A DNA stretch of 64,000 bases from Cohnella sp. SGD-V74 (GCF_003001675.1 NZ_PVYW01000017.1:62001-126000); one strand, 5' to 3'; numbered from the stretch's first letter, positions 7,942-16,577 are shown. Translations and numbers: made by a program. Notes: generated by a model not told the origin, from the letters alone.

Positions 7942-10223
7942 TCGAACTCCCCCTTCTTGCCGTTCATTCGCACGATGTCTTTGCTCCGGGATTCAGGCGT
8001 CACGATCAGCGATTGCCATTGCCCGTCGCGGTATTCTCCCTCTACGATCGTGTTCATCGGCGCATGAAGCTTGAATCTCACGTCCCAATCGTCCGGCCAA
8101 GCCGGCAGCAAGTAAATCCGGTCGCCGTGCGTCTGCATGAGCATCTCCTGCAGGCCGATCATTCCCGAGCCGCCCCAATTGTGATCGGGCGTCCAGTCGT
8201 GTCCCGGTCCCCAGAATGCGGGGAACCTGAGGTTGCCGTCCGCCAGCTTCTTCACGGCGTATTCCGACGCTTCTTCCGTTAATCCGAGCTGCGCGGTGAA
8301 GATCCCGCCTTGATGCCAACTGACATGACTCTTCTGATTGTCGTGGTACAGGCTGTAGTTCCACGTATTCTTGGCCGTGATCAGCTCCGGTCTCCCTATA
8401 CCGAACACCCCGAACGGAAACAGCGGGTACAGCTGGGGAATTTCCTGATTCTGCACATGAGACCACGATACCGCCGGCGCGATCGTTCGTTTGCCTTCCT
8501 TCTCCTCGTACGGCAGAGGAGGAATGCGCTCCAGCATGTCGAGCCACTCGCGCTTCTTCGCGGACTCCGCAATATCGTCGGGCAGAGCGAGCAGCGCAGT
8601 GAGGACGGCCAGCAATCCGGAGATAACGTCTGACGGGTTGGTCGCGTTCTTGAACATCTCGCAAGCGGTCGAAGGAGAGATGACCAAGTATCCGTTCGCG
8701 TCGAACGGCTCGCCCGTCAGCTGAATGCCGCGGAAACGATAATGCTCGTAAAAGAAGCGCACAGAGCTCTCCACGAAAGGCATATACTGTCCGATATCCT
8801 TCGCGCTGTAACGATAGAATTGCAAAATCATGAAGGCGAAATCCAGTTGATGAACGTATTGATAGCTGACGTATTCCGAATCCTCCACTCCGGGTTCGCA
8901 CTGCTCGCTCCGCTTCCAGCCGTATTCCCGGCTGCTCGGAAGCCCCGTATTGTTTAGCTGTTCGGCGAAGGCCGCTCCCCTGTGTCCCCAATAAACTTCG
9001 CTTCTGCATTCCGCGGTGGACAACGCCCGCTTGTAGAACTCGAACTGCGGCGTCATCATTTCGAAATCCCCGGACTTCAGCATCGGCCAGTAGACCAGCC
9101 TTTGATTTTGCGCGGTGAAGGTGCCTCCGCCCCAACGCCGGAAATCGGGCGTCTCGTCGTCGTATTTCGGATGAACGTGCTTCGGATCAAAGGTGAACAA
9201 TCCTCCGTTGAACTTGGTCGGATCGCTTCCATAAGCGTTGCAGGCCAGCATGAACCGGAAGAGCTGGTAATTGCGGCCGACTTGCCAGACCGGATCGTCC
9301 TCATCCTTCTTCTCTGCCCTGATCGTGATATAGCCCCGCTCCCAGAAGCTGCTCCACCATTCCGCGTTTCTCCGCCAAGCCTGTTCCGGGCTTGCCGCCT
9401 CGGCAATCGCCTGGAGCGCCCGTTGCTTCCAGTCGGCCGGTTCCGCGTATCGGCCTTGATGCAGCAGCAGGTTCAAGCGATGGGAGGTATTCACGGCGGC
9501 GCTGGCCAGTGACCAGCGGACATAGCCGGCGCCTTCGTACTCGCCCTGCTGCGTACCCGAGTATACAAGCCCTTCTCCCGACATCCGCCCCCCGAAGATG
9601 AAATCCCGCAATGGATCATAGATCCGGTCCTTATGCTCGCTTAGCTGCTGCAGCTCGATCTCCAGGTCCGTCACGAGGCGTTCGTTATCGTTCCGGTGAT
9701 AAAACCAGATTTCGTTCCCGTCGACAGTTACGATGTCGGGCGACGTGAACACCTCGCCGGGATAATCGATGAGCGAAGCGCAAGGGTCCCGATCGATTAC
9801 GACGCGACGCTCCGTTCGCCAGCTCTCGTAACCGGCTTCGACCTTGAGCGGCTGCTCGGAGTCGATTTCGATATGAACGCGAGGCTCGTGCACCTCGACC
9901 CACAGCTTCGCTTTCAGTTGCCCCCGCTCCGGATGGACGGCCTCAATCTCGATTGCCCCCTGCTCCAACCTCAACGTCTGTTTGAACGTATCGCAGCCGT
10001 CGAACGGATTGGGCGTCAGTCTGATGCGAAACCTTCCCAGCTTAAGAAGCTGGTTGTTCTCGTCCAGCGCTCCGCTTCTGCCGGCATAAAACCTAATTTC
10101 ATGCTCCTGAACCCATACGTTAAGCCCTATATCTCCTCCGCCAACGGGCATCGATTCGGAGCTGCTGCCGCTCTCCGAAGTCCACTCGACGTCGTACTCC
10201 CGCAGGAACGGTTGAATCGCCAT
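7938..10223 (-). CDS. DUF5703-type glycoside hydrolase (GH95/GH65-like fold)
   Basis: About 761 residues with no signal peptide, so probably cytoplasmic. The N terminus (WTSESG, then SMPVGGGDIGLNVWVQ) is typical of DUF5703 proteins, which pair a beta-sandwich with an (alpha/alpha)6 barrel related to alpha-L-fucosidase GH95. Tryptophan-rich barrel segments such as FRRWGGGTF, HQLDFAFMILQFYR and GPGHDWTPDHNWGGSGM are visible. I took the ATG at 10223 rather than the GTG at 10235 because that GTG lies inside the AGAGAGGTGG ribosome binding site. It is the first gene of the transporter operon and probably degrades the imported oligosaccharide. The exact linkage cut is unknown. Confidence 0.8.
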   Translation of the reverse strand: MAIQPFLREYDVEWTSESGSSSESMPVGGGDIGLNVWVQEHEIRFYAGRSGALDENNQLLKLGRFRIRLTPNPFDGCDTFKQTLRLEQGAIEIEAVHPERGQLKAKLWVEVHEPRVHIEIDSEQPLKVEAGYESWRTERRVVIDRDPCASLIDYPGEVFTSPDIVTVDGNEIWFYHRNDNERLVTDLEIELQQLSEHKDRIYDPLRDFIFGGRMSGEGLVYSGTQQGEYEGAGYVRWSLASAAVNTSHRLNLLLHQGRYAEPADWKQRALQAIAEAASPEQAWRRNAEWWSSFWERGYITIRAEKKDEDDPVWQVGRNYQLFRFMLACNAYGSDPTKFNGGLFTFDPKHVHPKYDDETPDFRRWGGGTFTAQNQRLVYWPMLKSGDFEMMTPQFEFYKRALSTAECRSEVYWGHRGAAFAEQLNNTGLPSSREYGWKRSEQCEPGVEDSEYVSYQYVHQLDFAFMILQFYRYSAKDIGQYMPFVESSVRFFYEHYRFRGIQLTGEPFDANGYLVISPSTACEMFKNATNPSDVISGLLAVLTALLALPDDIAESAKKREWLDMLERIPPLPYEEKEGKRTIAPAVSWSHVQNQEIPQLYPLFPFGVFGIGRPELITAKNTWNYSLYHDNQKSHVSWHQGGIFTAQLGLTEEASEYAVKKLADGNLRFPAFWGPGHDWTPDHNWGGSGMIGLQEMLMQTHGDRIYLLPAWPDDWDVRFKLHAPMNTIVEGEYRDGQWQSLIVTPESRSKDIVRMNGKKGEFE

Positions 10224-10241
10224 CTCTGTGACCACCTCTCT

Positions 10242-10267
10242 TGTGTGCGCTTACAAGGCCGATTATA
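10242..10267 (-). promoter_or_regulatory. TATAAT -10 box with overlapping CcpA cre site
   Basis: A perfect TATAAT lies at 10262-10267 on the minus strand. Just downstream, at 10242-10255, TGTAAGCGCACACA fits the cre consensus TGWAANCGNTNWCA at 13 of 14 positions. The site would cover the transcription start of the DUF5703/transporter operon, the usual place for catabolite repression. No good -35 hexamer is seen, which fits an activator-dependent promoter. Confidence 0.6.
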
Positions 10268-10383
10268 CTCCCGTCGACTTTGAACTTTATACGGTTTATT
10301 CTTCATACTAACCGTCCGAATTTCATATTTGCCCGTGCCCTTGGCTACCTGTTCGAAGCGCCTTGGCGCAGCTTGCGCAGCGC

Positions 10384-10407
10384 AAAAATCCCTCGCGGCC
10401 GCGAGGG
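10384..10407 (-). terminator. intrinsic terminator of the ABC-2 exporter operon
   Basis: On the minus strand CCCTCGCGGCCGCGAGGG forms a self-complementary stem followed by five T residues. It lies 70 bases after the last exporter gene and before the promoter of the DUF5703 operon. Confidence 0.75.
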
Positions 10408-10474
10408 ATAATCGGTACGATAGGGTCAAGCCTGCATACTCCGCCTTCCAGTCAGGGACAGGCCCCCCGACCGC

Positions 10475-11275
10475 TCAACTCCGCATCGCAATCGTATTGC
10501 CCGAAGCGTATCTGCGCAGCCCTCTGCGGAAGAGCAGCGCTCCCGCGAGCGTTAATCCGCAGGCGGCGGTCACCGCGCCGGCCGCGAACAGCGGGTCGAA
10601 GTCGCGCAGCAGGCCGATCGGCAAGTAGCTGATAAAGCCGGCCGGCACAAGCGAGAACAGCGCCAGCTTCACGAAACCCCGGAAGATGTCGGAAGGATAC
10701 GTCGTCAGGGCGATGAAGCTGTTGAACAGCTGCTGCGTCATTCCCTCCGCGTTGCCGATCCAGAAGGCCGAGCAGCCGGCGACGACCATCACCGCGATGA
10801 ACAGCATGCCGCTGATCAGCAGCCCGAGCGCGAACAGCAGCATGCCCCGAGGCGACGTATCCCCGACCATCAGGTACACGGCGATTCCGAACAGGAAATC
10901 GCCCGCCGCCGTTACTGAGCAGCGGCTGACGAGCACGCTCAGCAGCACCGGTCTCGGCTGCGACAGGTAGACGTCCAGATGCCCCGTCGCCACGATGCCC
11001 GCGATTCGCGGGAAGTTGCCGAACAGCATCGCCGCCCAGCCGAAGCCTCCCGTGCTGACCGCCCACAGCAGCATCACGTCGTGAAGCTCCCAGCCCTGCA
11101 CGACCGGAAACCGGCCGAAAAACAAGCTCCAGAAAAACAGCCAGATCGCGTTGTTCACGAACATCATCCCGGCCAGCAGCAGGAAGCTGAGCCTGTACTC
11201 CATCGCCGCCAGATTGACCTTCCAGCAGGTCCATACGTACCGGGCGTTCGCCATGAGTTTATCCGCCGTTGACAT
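10475..11275 (-). CDS. ABC-2 family transporter permease, second subunit
   Basis: 266 residues and six predicted hydrophobic segments with a conserved-looking FLLLAGMMFVNNAIWLFFW opening. It resembles the ABC2_membrane_6 (DUF990-like) family whose members occur as a pair of permeases with one ATPase. Its start overlaps the preceding permease gene by 17 bases, so translation is coupled. The complex is most likely an exporter, since no binding protein is encoded. Substrate is unknown; the ykkC-like leader upstream hints at a small nitrogenous or nucleotide-related signal. Confidence 0.85.
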   Translation of the reverse strand: MSTADKLMANARYVWTCWKVNLAAMEYRLSFLLLAGMMFVNNAIWLFFWSLFFGRFPVVQGWELHDVMLLWAVSTGGFGWAAMLFGNFPRIAGIVATGHLDVYLSQPRPVLLSVLVSRCSVTAAGDFLFGIAVYLMVGDTSPRGMLLFALGLLISGMLFIAVMVVAGCSAFWIGNAEGMTQQLFNSFIALTTYPSDIFRGFVKLALFSLVPAGFISYLPIGLLRDFDPLFAAGAVTAACGLTLAGALLFRRGLRRYASGNTIAMRS

Positions 11276-12077
11276 GCAGCTTGCTCACTCCTCTCCGGTA
11301 CATTCGGCTTACGGCCAGCGCCAGCAGGACGATCCAGCCGATCTGGATCGCAAGCTGCTTGGCGAGCAGCGCCGCATCGAAATGCACGCCCATTCTCGCC
11401 GGGAAATAGAGCGCGGCCTGGAACGGCAGCCAGGCGCACACGCGCTGCAGCCATTCCGGCATCAGGTCGATCGGCAGCAGCATGCCCCCGATCGTGAATT
11501 GCAGCTTCTGCAGGACGAAGTACAGCCCGCTCGTCTCCTCGACCCAGAAGGCGCACAGCCCGACCAGCATCAGCAGCAGGAACGTCACCGTCAGCGCTCC
11601 CGCGCTGAGCGCCAGCAACCCGAGCCAGCCGTAGCCGAACGCCGGAGGTCCGACGAACGGCCAGGCGATGGCGCTGCCGATCGCCAGATGGACGATGAAG
11701 CGGGTCAGCGCCTCGGACGCGAAGACGGAGAAGTGATAGCCTGCGTAAGACTGCGGCCGAATCAGCCGAATCGCGACATCGCCGTTCTTCACTTCCTCCT
11801 CGATCCGGGAACACAGCGGCGGAGCCGCCAGCGTCAGCGCCTCGGTGAAGACGAGATACCAGACGATCTGCTTCAGCGTGAAGCCGGAGATCGACTTGGA
11901 GAAATCCCCTTCATATGCGGCCGACCAGAGCTGAATGAAGACGAATAGGATGAAGAGCAGGAAGAAGCCGCGCATGGCGAAGTCCGTCTTGTACGCCAAC
12001 TGGTGGCGGAACGCGATTCTGCCGACCGCGGCCGCCTTGCGTCCCGCGACCGCCCACCGATTGCTCTCGCCGTCCAT
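11259..12077 (-). CDS. ABC-2 family transporter permease, first subunit
   Basis: 272 residues. After a basic N terminus (AGRKAAAVGRIAFRHQLAYK) there are about six hydrophobic segments, including FFLLFILFVFIQLW near residue 38. It belongs to the same ABC2_membrane_6-like group as the next gene, with which it should form a heterodimeric pore. Its ATG immediately follows the stop codon of the ATPase gene. Confidence 0.86.
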   Translation of the reverse strand: MDGESNRWAVAGRKAAAVGRIAFRHQLAYKTDFAMRGFFLLFILFVFIQLWSAAYEGDFSKSISGFTLKQIVWYLVFTEALTLAAPPLCSRIEEEVKNGDVAIRLIRPQSYAGYHFSVFASEALTRFIVHLAIGSAIAWPFVGPPAFGYGWLGLLALSAGALTVTFLLLMLVGLCAFWVEETSGLYFVLQKLQFTIGGMLLPIDLMPEWLQRVCAWLPFQAALYFPARMGVHFDAALLAKQLAIQIGWIVLLALAVSRMYRRGVSKLHVNGG

Positions 12078-13073
12078 CTAGTCCGCCTCCCCTTTCATGC
12101 CGTAGATGTGCTTGATGATTTCCTCGAGCGGCGGGTCCTCGACGTTGACGTCCGTGAACCCGACCCGGCCGATCAGTTCGCCCAGCACGCGCTCGATCGT
12201 CGTGCGCTTCAGATCGACCGCCAGCCGACAGCCTTCCTCTTCCGTCTCCCAACGGGTTCCGGCAATAAGCGGCAGCGCAGCCGGATCAGCCCCCTCGGTC
12301 AGCTTCAGCGTGACGATCTTGCGGCTGAGCACCTCCCGCTTCATCCGCTCGACCGGCTCGTCGACGAGCACGCCGCCGTGATGGATAACGACCGCCCGCG
12401 AGCAGAGCGTCTCTACGTCGCCCGCATCGTGCGAGGTCAGAAACACGGTCGTTCCTTCCACGCGGTTTCGTTCGCGAATCAGCTCGCGGATGCGCTGCTT
12501 GACGACGGCGTCCAGACCGATCGTCGGTTCGTCCATGAACAGCAGGCGGGGCCCGTGCAGGAACGAGGCGGCGATCTCGCAGCGCATCCGCTCCCCGAGC
12601 GACAGCTTGCGCACCGGCGTATGCAAATACGGGCCAAGCTCGAACCGTTCGATCAGCTCATCCTTGCGCCGGACGTATTCGTCCCGCTGCAGCTCGTAGA
12701 TGCGGCTGATCAGCTCGAACGTATCGATCGGCGGCAGATGGTACCACAGCTGCGACTTCTGTCCGAACACGGCCCCGATCCGATAAGCGAGCCGCTCGCG
12801 TTCCTTCCACGGCGTCAATCCGAGCACTTCCGCCTCCCCGAAGGAAGGATGCAGAATGCCGGTCAGCATTTTGATCGTCGTCGACTTGCCGGCCCCGTTC
12901 GGACCGAGGAAGGCGACCGTCTCCCCTTCCCGCACGGTCAGATCAATGCCCCGCACGGCCTCCTTCGTCTCCCAGTTCGGTTTCCAGAGCGAGCGGAAGC
13001 TGCCGGACAGCCCGGCTTCTTTTCTTTTCACGCGAAACGTCTTGCCCAATCCCCTGGTCTGCAAAGCCAGCAT
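12078..13073 (-). CDS. ABC-2 type exporter ATP-binding protein
   Basis: 331 residues. Walker A is GPNGAGKST near residue 57, the Q loop lies at GAVFGQKSQLW, the signature is LSLGERMR and Walker B is LLFMDEPT with the D loop IGLDA. A C-terminal extension of about 90 residues follows the H-loop His in FLTSHDAGD. The ATPase drives the two permeases encoded directly downstream in the order ATPase-permease-permease. Its leader carries a ykkC-like aptamer and terminator, so expression is likely set by premature termination. Drug-export ATPases of the DrrA group are relatives, but the partner permeases point to the DUF990 system. Confidence 0.92.
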   Translation of the reverse strand: MLALQTRGLGKTFRVKRKEAGLSGSFRSLWKPNWETKEAVRGIDLTVREGETVAFLGPNGAGKSTTIKMLTGILHPSFGEAEVLGLTPWKERERLAYRIGAVFGQKSQLWYHLPPIDTFELISRIYELQRDEYVRRKDELIERFELGPYLHTPVRKLSLGERMRCEIAASFLHGPRLLFMDEPTIGLDAVVKQRIRELIRERNRVEGTTVFLTSHDAGDVETLCSRAVVIHHGGVLVDEPVERMKREVLSRKIVTLKLTEGADPAALPLIAGTRWETEEEGCRLAVDLKRTTIERVLGELIGRVGFTDVNVEDPPLEEIIKHIYGMKGEAD

Positions 13074-13108
13074 CTCGATTCCCCCTCATCTCTCTGCCTT
13101 GGTAAAGC

Positions 13109-13165
13109 AAAAAAGACCTCCGGCCCGCCCCGCCACATAGTAGCGGAACTTGCCGAAGGTCTTTT
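13109..13165 (-). terminator. leader terminator (riboswitch expression platform)
   Basis: Minus-strand GACCTTCGGC (13152-13161) pairs with GCCGGAGGTC (13115-13124), ten pairs with one wobble, extended by AAAA/TTTT and followed by a six-T run at 13109-13114. It sits 36 bases before the exporter ATPase ATG. Its 5' arm includes the 3' strand of the aptamer closing stem, so the two structures exclude each other. Confidence 0.75.
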
Positions 13166-13267
13166 ATCCCTCGCGGTGTAACGCGGCCCTTGCCGCAGCC
13201 GGTTTCGCTCGGTTCGGCGAGCTCGGCGCTGCGCGCCCTTCGCTCCCGGCTCCCTAGAAACCCTTCC
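13155..13267 (-). ncRNA. ykkC-class riboswitch aptamer (ligand not assigned)
   Basis: The minus strand holds the landmark segments of ykkC RNAs in the right order: TCTAGGG (13252-13258), a CCGAGCGAAACCGG region, then GTTACACCGCG and GGGATAAAAG (13162-13171). The ends pair as GAAGG (13262-13266) with CCTTC (13155-13159), giving a closing stem. Ligand binding should hold this stem and release the exporter genes from the terminator, an ON switch. ykkC subclasses bind guanidine, ppGpp, PRPP or nucleoside diphosphates. Which one applies cannot be decided by eye; an exporter target would fit guanidine. Confidence 0.65.
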
Positions 13268-13372
13268 GTTTGATGTAAGATTTTACTCCGGACGTTCGGG
13301 AATGGCAAGACATTTTTATAGTGGTTGTTCAGAAAGTCCGCTCTTGATCGCGAAGCCTCTCGGGAAGCGGAC

Positions 13373-13401
13373 TCGACATCGAATCATCGATCGTCTATAA
13401 T
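13373..13401 (+). promoter_or_regulatory. sigma-A promoter of the btr-like gene
   Basis: TCGACA (13373-13378), a 17-base spacer and a perfect TATAAT (13396-13401). The Fur box begins 8 bases downstream, so bound Fur would block transcription start. Confidence 0.75.
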
Positions 13402-13408
13402 CTCCATA

Positions 13409-13427
13409 TATAATGATAATCATTCTC
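13409..13427 (+). promoter_or_regulatory. Fur box upstream of btr-like gene
   Basis: The 19 bases match the Fur consensus (GATAATGATAATCATTATC) at 17 positions. Location at the transcription start predicts iron-dependent repression of the regulator gene. Confidence 0.8.
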
Positions 13428-13451
13428 ATTCTCATTCAAGGAGAGAAAAGC

Positions 13452-14657
13452 ATGAGTCTCACGAAACGCGCGGAAAACGATACGGCTGCGGATTCGATAC
13501 GGAGCTCACTTGAAAAAATTCGCGAATACGTGGCCGAGCATTACGACGAGCCGCTGACGCTGGATCAGCTGGCCGGAATGACGTCGCTCAGCCCCAAATA
13601 TTTCGGAGAGCTGTTCAAGAAACACTTCGGCCAAAGCGTAACCGACTATTTGACAGAAGTTCGAATCTATCAGGCCAAACGATATTTGCGGGACACGGAC
13701 GGGCTGCTGCGGGATATCGCGCGCAAGGTCGGCTACAACGACGAGTTTTATTTCAGCCGCAAATTCAAGAAGGAAGTGGGCGTCCCCCCGTCCGCATATC
13801 CGCGCAGCGCGACGAGGCGCATCGCCGCCCTTTCCCCTTCCTCGGTCGGATATTTGCTCGCGCTCGGAATCGTGCCGGTGGCCGCTCCGGTCGACGCCAA
13901 GTGGACGCCTTACTACTATAACGCCTACTTCTCCCGCATTCCGATCCACCTCAAGCAGGGTGAAGCCGATTCGGGAGAGACCGGCGACGAGCTGCTGAAG
14001 GGCCGTCCCGATGCCGTGATCGGTTCCGAGCAGCCGCGCAACCTTCGTCTGCTCTCGGCTCTTGAGCGGCGCTCCCTCCCCTTGTTCGTGCCGGATCGTC
14101 AGCTCGGCTGGGAGGCCCAGCTTCGTCAGATCGCCGAGTTCCTGAACGCGCAGGGTCGCTGCGAGGCCTGGATCACGGCTTACCGCCGCAAAACCGAGCT
14201 GGCGCGCAATCTCGTCGGCCAAGCGGTCGGCATGGATTCGTTCGTCGTCTTGCGTCTGTGCGGGAACAGCATTCATCTTTACTGCAATCGGGGCATTCGC
14301 GACGTCGTCTATCACGATTTGCAGCTTCATTCAGCCTGCCTGAAAGCCGACGTATACAACGACAAAATCAGTCTGCAGCAGCTTCGCCAGCTCGATCCCG
14401 ACCGCATTCTGATGCTCATCTGTCCAGACGCCGAGACTCGGACGGCTTGGCTGGCCCTTCAGCATTCGGCGGAATGGCGTTCCCTCCCCGCGGTGAACGG
14501 CGGCCGGATTTATCCGATCCCTTCCGATCCCTGGTTCGAATACTCCGCCTTCTCGATCAACCGCATGCTGAATGAAATGCTGATGATGTTTACCGGAAAA
14601 TGTCCAAACGACGATCTGGAATACGTCCATGGAGACGGGAGGTTCTCTGAATTATAA
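13452..14657 (+). CDS. btr: Btr-like regulator: AraC HTH + siderophore-binding domain
   Basis: 401 residues. The N-terminal 110 residues carry a double AraC HTH (LTLDQLAGMTSLSPKYFGEL, then IARKVGYNDEFYFSRKFKK). The remaining 270 residues form a Fe3+-siderophore periplasmic-binding-protein fold (PF01497-like). This is the architecture of B. subtilis Btr, which senses Fe-bacillibactin in the cytoplasm and activates the Feu uptake operon. I start at the ATG after AAGGAGAG, not the ATG at 13413, which lies inside the Fur box. It precedes a siderophore-binding protein and an esterase on the same strand, matching the btr-feu neighbourhood. Confidence 0.88.
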   Translation: MSLTKRAENDTAADSIRSSLEKIREYVAEHYDEPLTLDQLAGMTSLSPKYFGELFKKHFGQSVTDYLTEVRIYQAKRYLRDTDGLLRDIARKVGYNDEFYFSRKFKKEVGVPPSAYPRSATRRIAALSPSSVGYLLALGIVPVAAPVDAKWTPYYYNAYFSRIPIHLKQGEADSGETGDELLKGRPDAVIGSEQPRNLRLLSALERRSLPLFVPDRQLGWEAQLRQIAEFLNAQGRCEAWITAYRRKTELARNLVGQAVGMDSFVVLRLCGNSIHLYCNRGIRDVVYHDLQLHSACLKADVYNDKISLQQLRQLDPDRILMLICPDAETRTAWLALQHSAEWRSLPAVNGGRIYPIPSDPWFEYSAFSINRMLNEMLMMFTGKCPNDDLEYVHGDGRFSEL

Positions 14658-14678
14658 TCATTCAGTGAGAATGATTAT
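14654..14678 (+). promoter_or_regulatory. Fur operator between btr and the binding-protein gene
   Basis: ATAATCATTC and GAATGATTAT form a perfect 10-base inverted repeat around AGTGA, and an overlapping window matches the Fur consensus at about 14 of 19 bases. It overlaps the TAA of btr and lies 20 bases before the next start codon, so it could repress a second promoter or block readthrough. Confidence 0.7.
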
Positions 14679-14697
14679 CACTTTGAGGAGGATTTCT

Positions 14698-15771
14698 GTG
14701 TTTTCCTTTTATCGAAACAGGGCTGCCCGGCTCAAGAGAGTCGGCCTGCCTGCCTTGCTCGTCGCGGTCGTCGCCCTGGGTATGCTATCCGCCTGCGGCT
14801 CCGATAACGCCTCCGAGCCTGAAGCGTCCGCCGGGGCTTCGTCTCCCGCGGTCTCCGCATCTCCGTCTTCAGAGAGCGCGGCTGCTCCTTCGGCGGAGAC
14901 CGCCGCTTCCCCATCGCCGGAAACTGCCGCAGCAGCGGCGTACCCGCAAACCTTCCAGGACGAATTGGGCCACGAAGTGACCCTTCCGGCCGCTCCGACA
15001 ACAGTATTCGCGCCGGCCATGGAGGATTCCCTGCTCGTGCTCGGCGTTAAGCCCGTCGCGCAATGGGCCAACGGCGATATCGTGCCCGCCTATCTGCAGG
15101 AGCAGCTCGGCGGCGTGGCGAAGGCGGATTTCTCCGCGGGGCTGCCGTCTCCGGAAACCGTCGCTTCGTACAAGCCGGATCTCATCGTACTGAGCAACTC
15201 CTATTACGCGGAGAACGGCGTATACGAGCAATATGCGAAAATCGCGCCGACTTACGCCTTCAGCCAGTCATCGGCCGATCTCGACGGCTCCCTGCGCAAG
15301 CTCGGCGAGCTGCTGGGCAAGGAGCAGGAAGCGGAGCGGGCGCTGAGCGACTATAAGCGCAAGGTTGAAGCAGCTCGGACGAAGCTCGCTCCGGTCACAG
15401 AAGGGAAAAAGGCGTTGATCATCCGCATGAACGCCAGGGGCATGTTCCTGATGGGCGGGGATTATTACGGCGGCTACGTGCTTGCGCAAGAGCTCGGCTT
15501 CGGCAAGAGCAAGCTGGTCGAGAAGGAAAGCAGCGCGGACTTGTCGCTGGAGCTGCTGCCGGAGCTGGACGCGGATTATATTTTTATCGCGAACCATGCC
15601 GGCTCGGGGGACGCGTTCCACAAAGAATTGACGGACAGCCCGCTATGGAAAAACATTCCGGCGGTCAAAGAAGGAAGAGCGTTCGAGGTCGCGGACGACT
15701 CCTGGCTGAACGGCGGCTTGATCGCGGGCGGCAACGTAATCGACGAAGTCGTCCGGCTGCTTGCGCCATGA
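14698..15771 (+). CDS. iron-siderophore ABC transporter substrate-binding lipoprotein (FeuA-like)
   Basis: 357 residues beginning at a GTG 9 bases after GAGGAGG. A basic N terminus and hydrophobic core lead to the lipobox LSAC, then an Ala/Ser/Pro/Glu linker of about 55 residues. The PF01497 fold follows (TFQDELGHEVTLPAAPTTVF, YKPDLIVLSN, ending FEVADDSWLNGGLIAGGN). It captures ferric siderophore at the membrane surface. The permease genes FeuB and FeuC that normally follow are absent here, so the protein must use a pore encoded elsewhere. It overlaps the esterase gene by four bases (ATGA). Confidence 0.9.
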   Translation: MFSFYRNRAARLKRVGLPALLVAVVALGMLSACGSDNASEPEASAGASSPAVSASPSSESAAAPSAETAASPSPETAAAAAYPQTFQDELGHEVTLPAAPTTVFAPAMEDSLLVLGVKPVAQWANGDIVPAYLQEQLGGVAKADFSAGLPSPETVASYKPDLIVLSNSYYAENGVYEQYAKIAPTYAFSQSSADLDGSLRKLGELLGKEQEAERALSDYKRKVEAARTKLAPVTEGKKALIIRMNARGMFLMGGDYYGGYVLAQELGFGKSKLVEKESSADLSLELLPELDADYIFIANHAGSGDAFHKELTDSPLWKNIPAVKEGRAFEVADDSWLNGGLIAGGNVIDEVVRLLAP

Positions 15772-16577
15772 GCCAAGCGAATGAACTGCGCCTCGGCGCA
15801 CACGAGGAGCACCGTCTTCAGGCGCGGAGCAACGGACGCGAATACCGGATTCTGATCGCAAGTCCGAAGGAGCCTCCCCCGCCCGGCGGTTATCCGGTCC
15901 TCTATGCGCTGGACGGCGACGCGACCTTCCTGACGATGGCGGAAGCGGTGCGGCTGCAGACGCGCAAGCCGCATGGCTTCGATCCCGCCGTCGTCGTCGG
16001 CATCGGCTACCCGTCGGGCGAACCATTCGACATGAGCCGGCGCTGCTACGACTTCACGATGCCCGCCGCCGAAGGGACGCTGCCTGCGCGTCCGGACGGG
16101 CGGACGTGGCCGGAGCATGGCGGAGCCGATCTGTTTCTGGACTTCCTGGAACAGGAACTGCTTCCGTTCGTGGGAGAGCGATTCCCCGTCGACCCGGCCA
16201 AGCATACGCTGTTCGGCCATTCGCTCGGTGGACTGTTCGTGCTGCACGCCCTGTTCTCCCGTCCGGCGCTATTCGCTCGGTATGTCGCGGGCAGCCCGTC
16301 AATCTGGTGGGGGGACGGCGCGATTCTGGAGGAATACGACTCCTTCGTCCGCCGCTTCGATGGCAAGCTGCCGCCCGCTCGCTTGCTGTTCACGATTGGG
16401 GCCGAGGAGCTTCCCGACATGGTCGAGGACGCGGAGCAGCTGTTCGCCAAGCTGCGGCCGCTCGCGGACGAAAGCGTAAGCTTCCAGGCGGGGCTCGCCA
16501 AGTTTCCCGAGGAGGAACACGTGAGCGTGCTTCCCGCGGCCATCAGCCGCTCGATCCGGTTCGGGTTGAAGAGCTGA
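15768..16577 (+). CDS. siderophore esterase-like alpha/beta hydrolase (YbbA/IroE type)
   Basis: 269 residues, cytoplasmic. The nucleophile elbow GHSLGG lies at about residues 149-154, the oxyanion segment YPVLYALDGD near 42 and a probable catalytic His in EEEHVSV near 249. These features fit the esterase D/IroE/Fes group, which linearises ferric trilactone siderophores so iron can be reduced. The ATG overlaps the stop of the binding-protein gene, so coupling is certain and supports a siderophore role. It parallels ybbA in the B. subtilis feu operon. Confidence 0.85.
   Translation: MSQANELRLGAHEEHRLQARSNGREYRILIASPKEPPPPGGYPVLYALDGDATFLTMAEAVRLQTRKPHGFDPAVVVGIGYPSGEPFDMSRRCYDFTMPAAEGTLPARPDGRTWPEHGGADLFLDFLEQELLPFVGERFPVDPAKHTLFGHSLGGLFVLHALFSRPALFARYVAGSPSIWWGDGAILEEYDSFVRRFDGKLPPARLLFTIGAEELPDMVEDAEQLFAKLRPLADESVSFQAGLAKFPEEEHVSVLPAAISRSIRFGLKS

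Noticed and set aside
13109-13267. T-box leader
   Set aside because: No T-box sequence or specifier loop; the conserved blocks fit ykkC RNA instead.
13413-13451. Upstream ATG for the btr-like gene
   Set aside because: It falls inside the Fur box and codes for an Ile/Leu run with no ribosome site; the ATG at 13452 has one.
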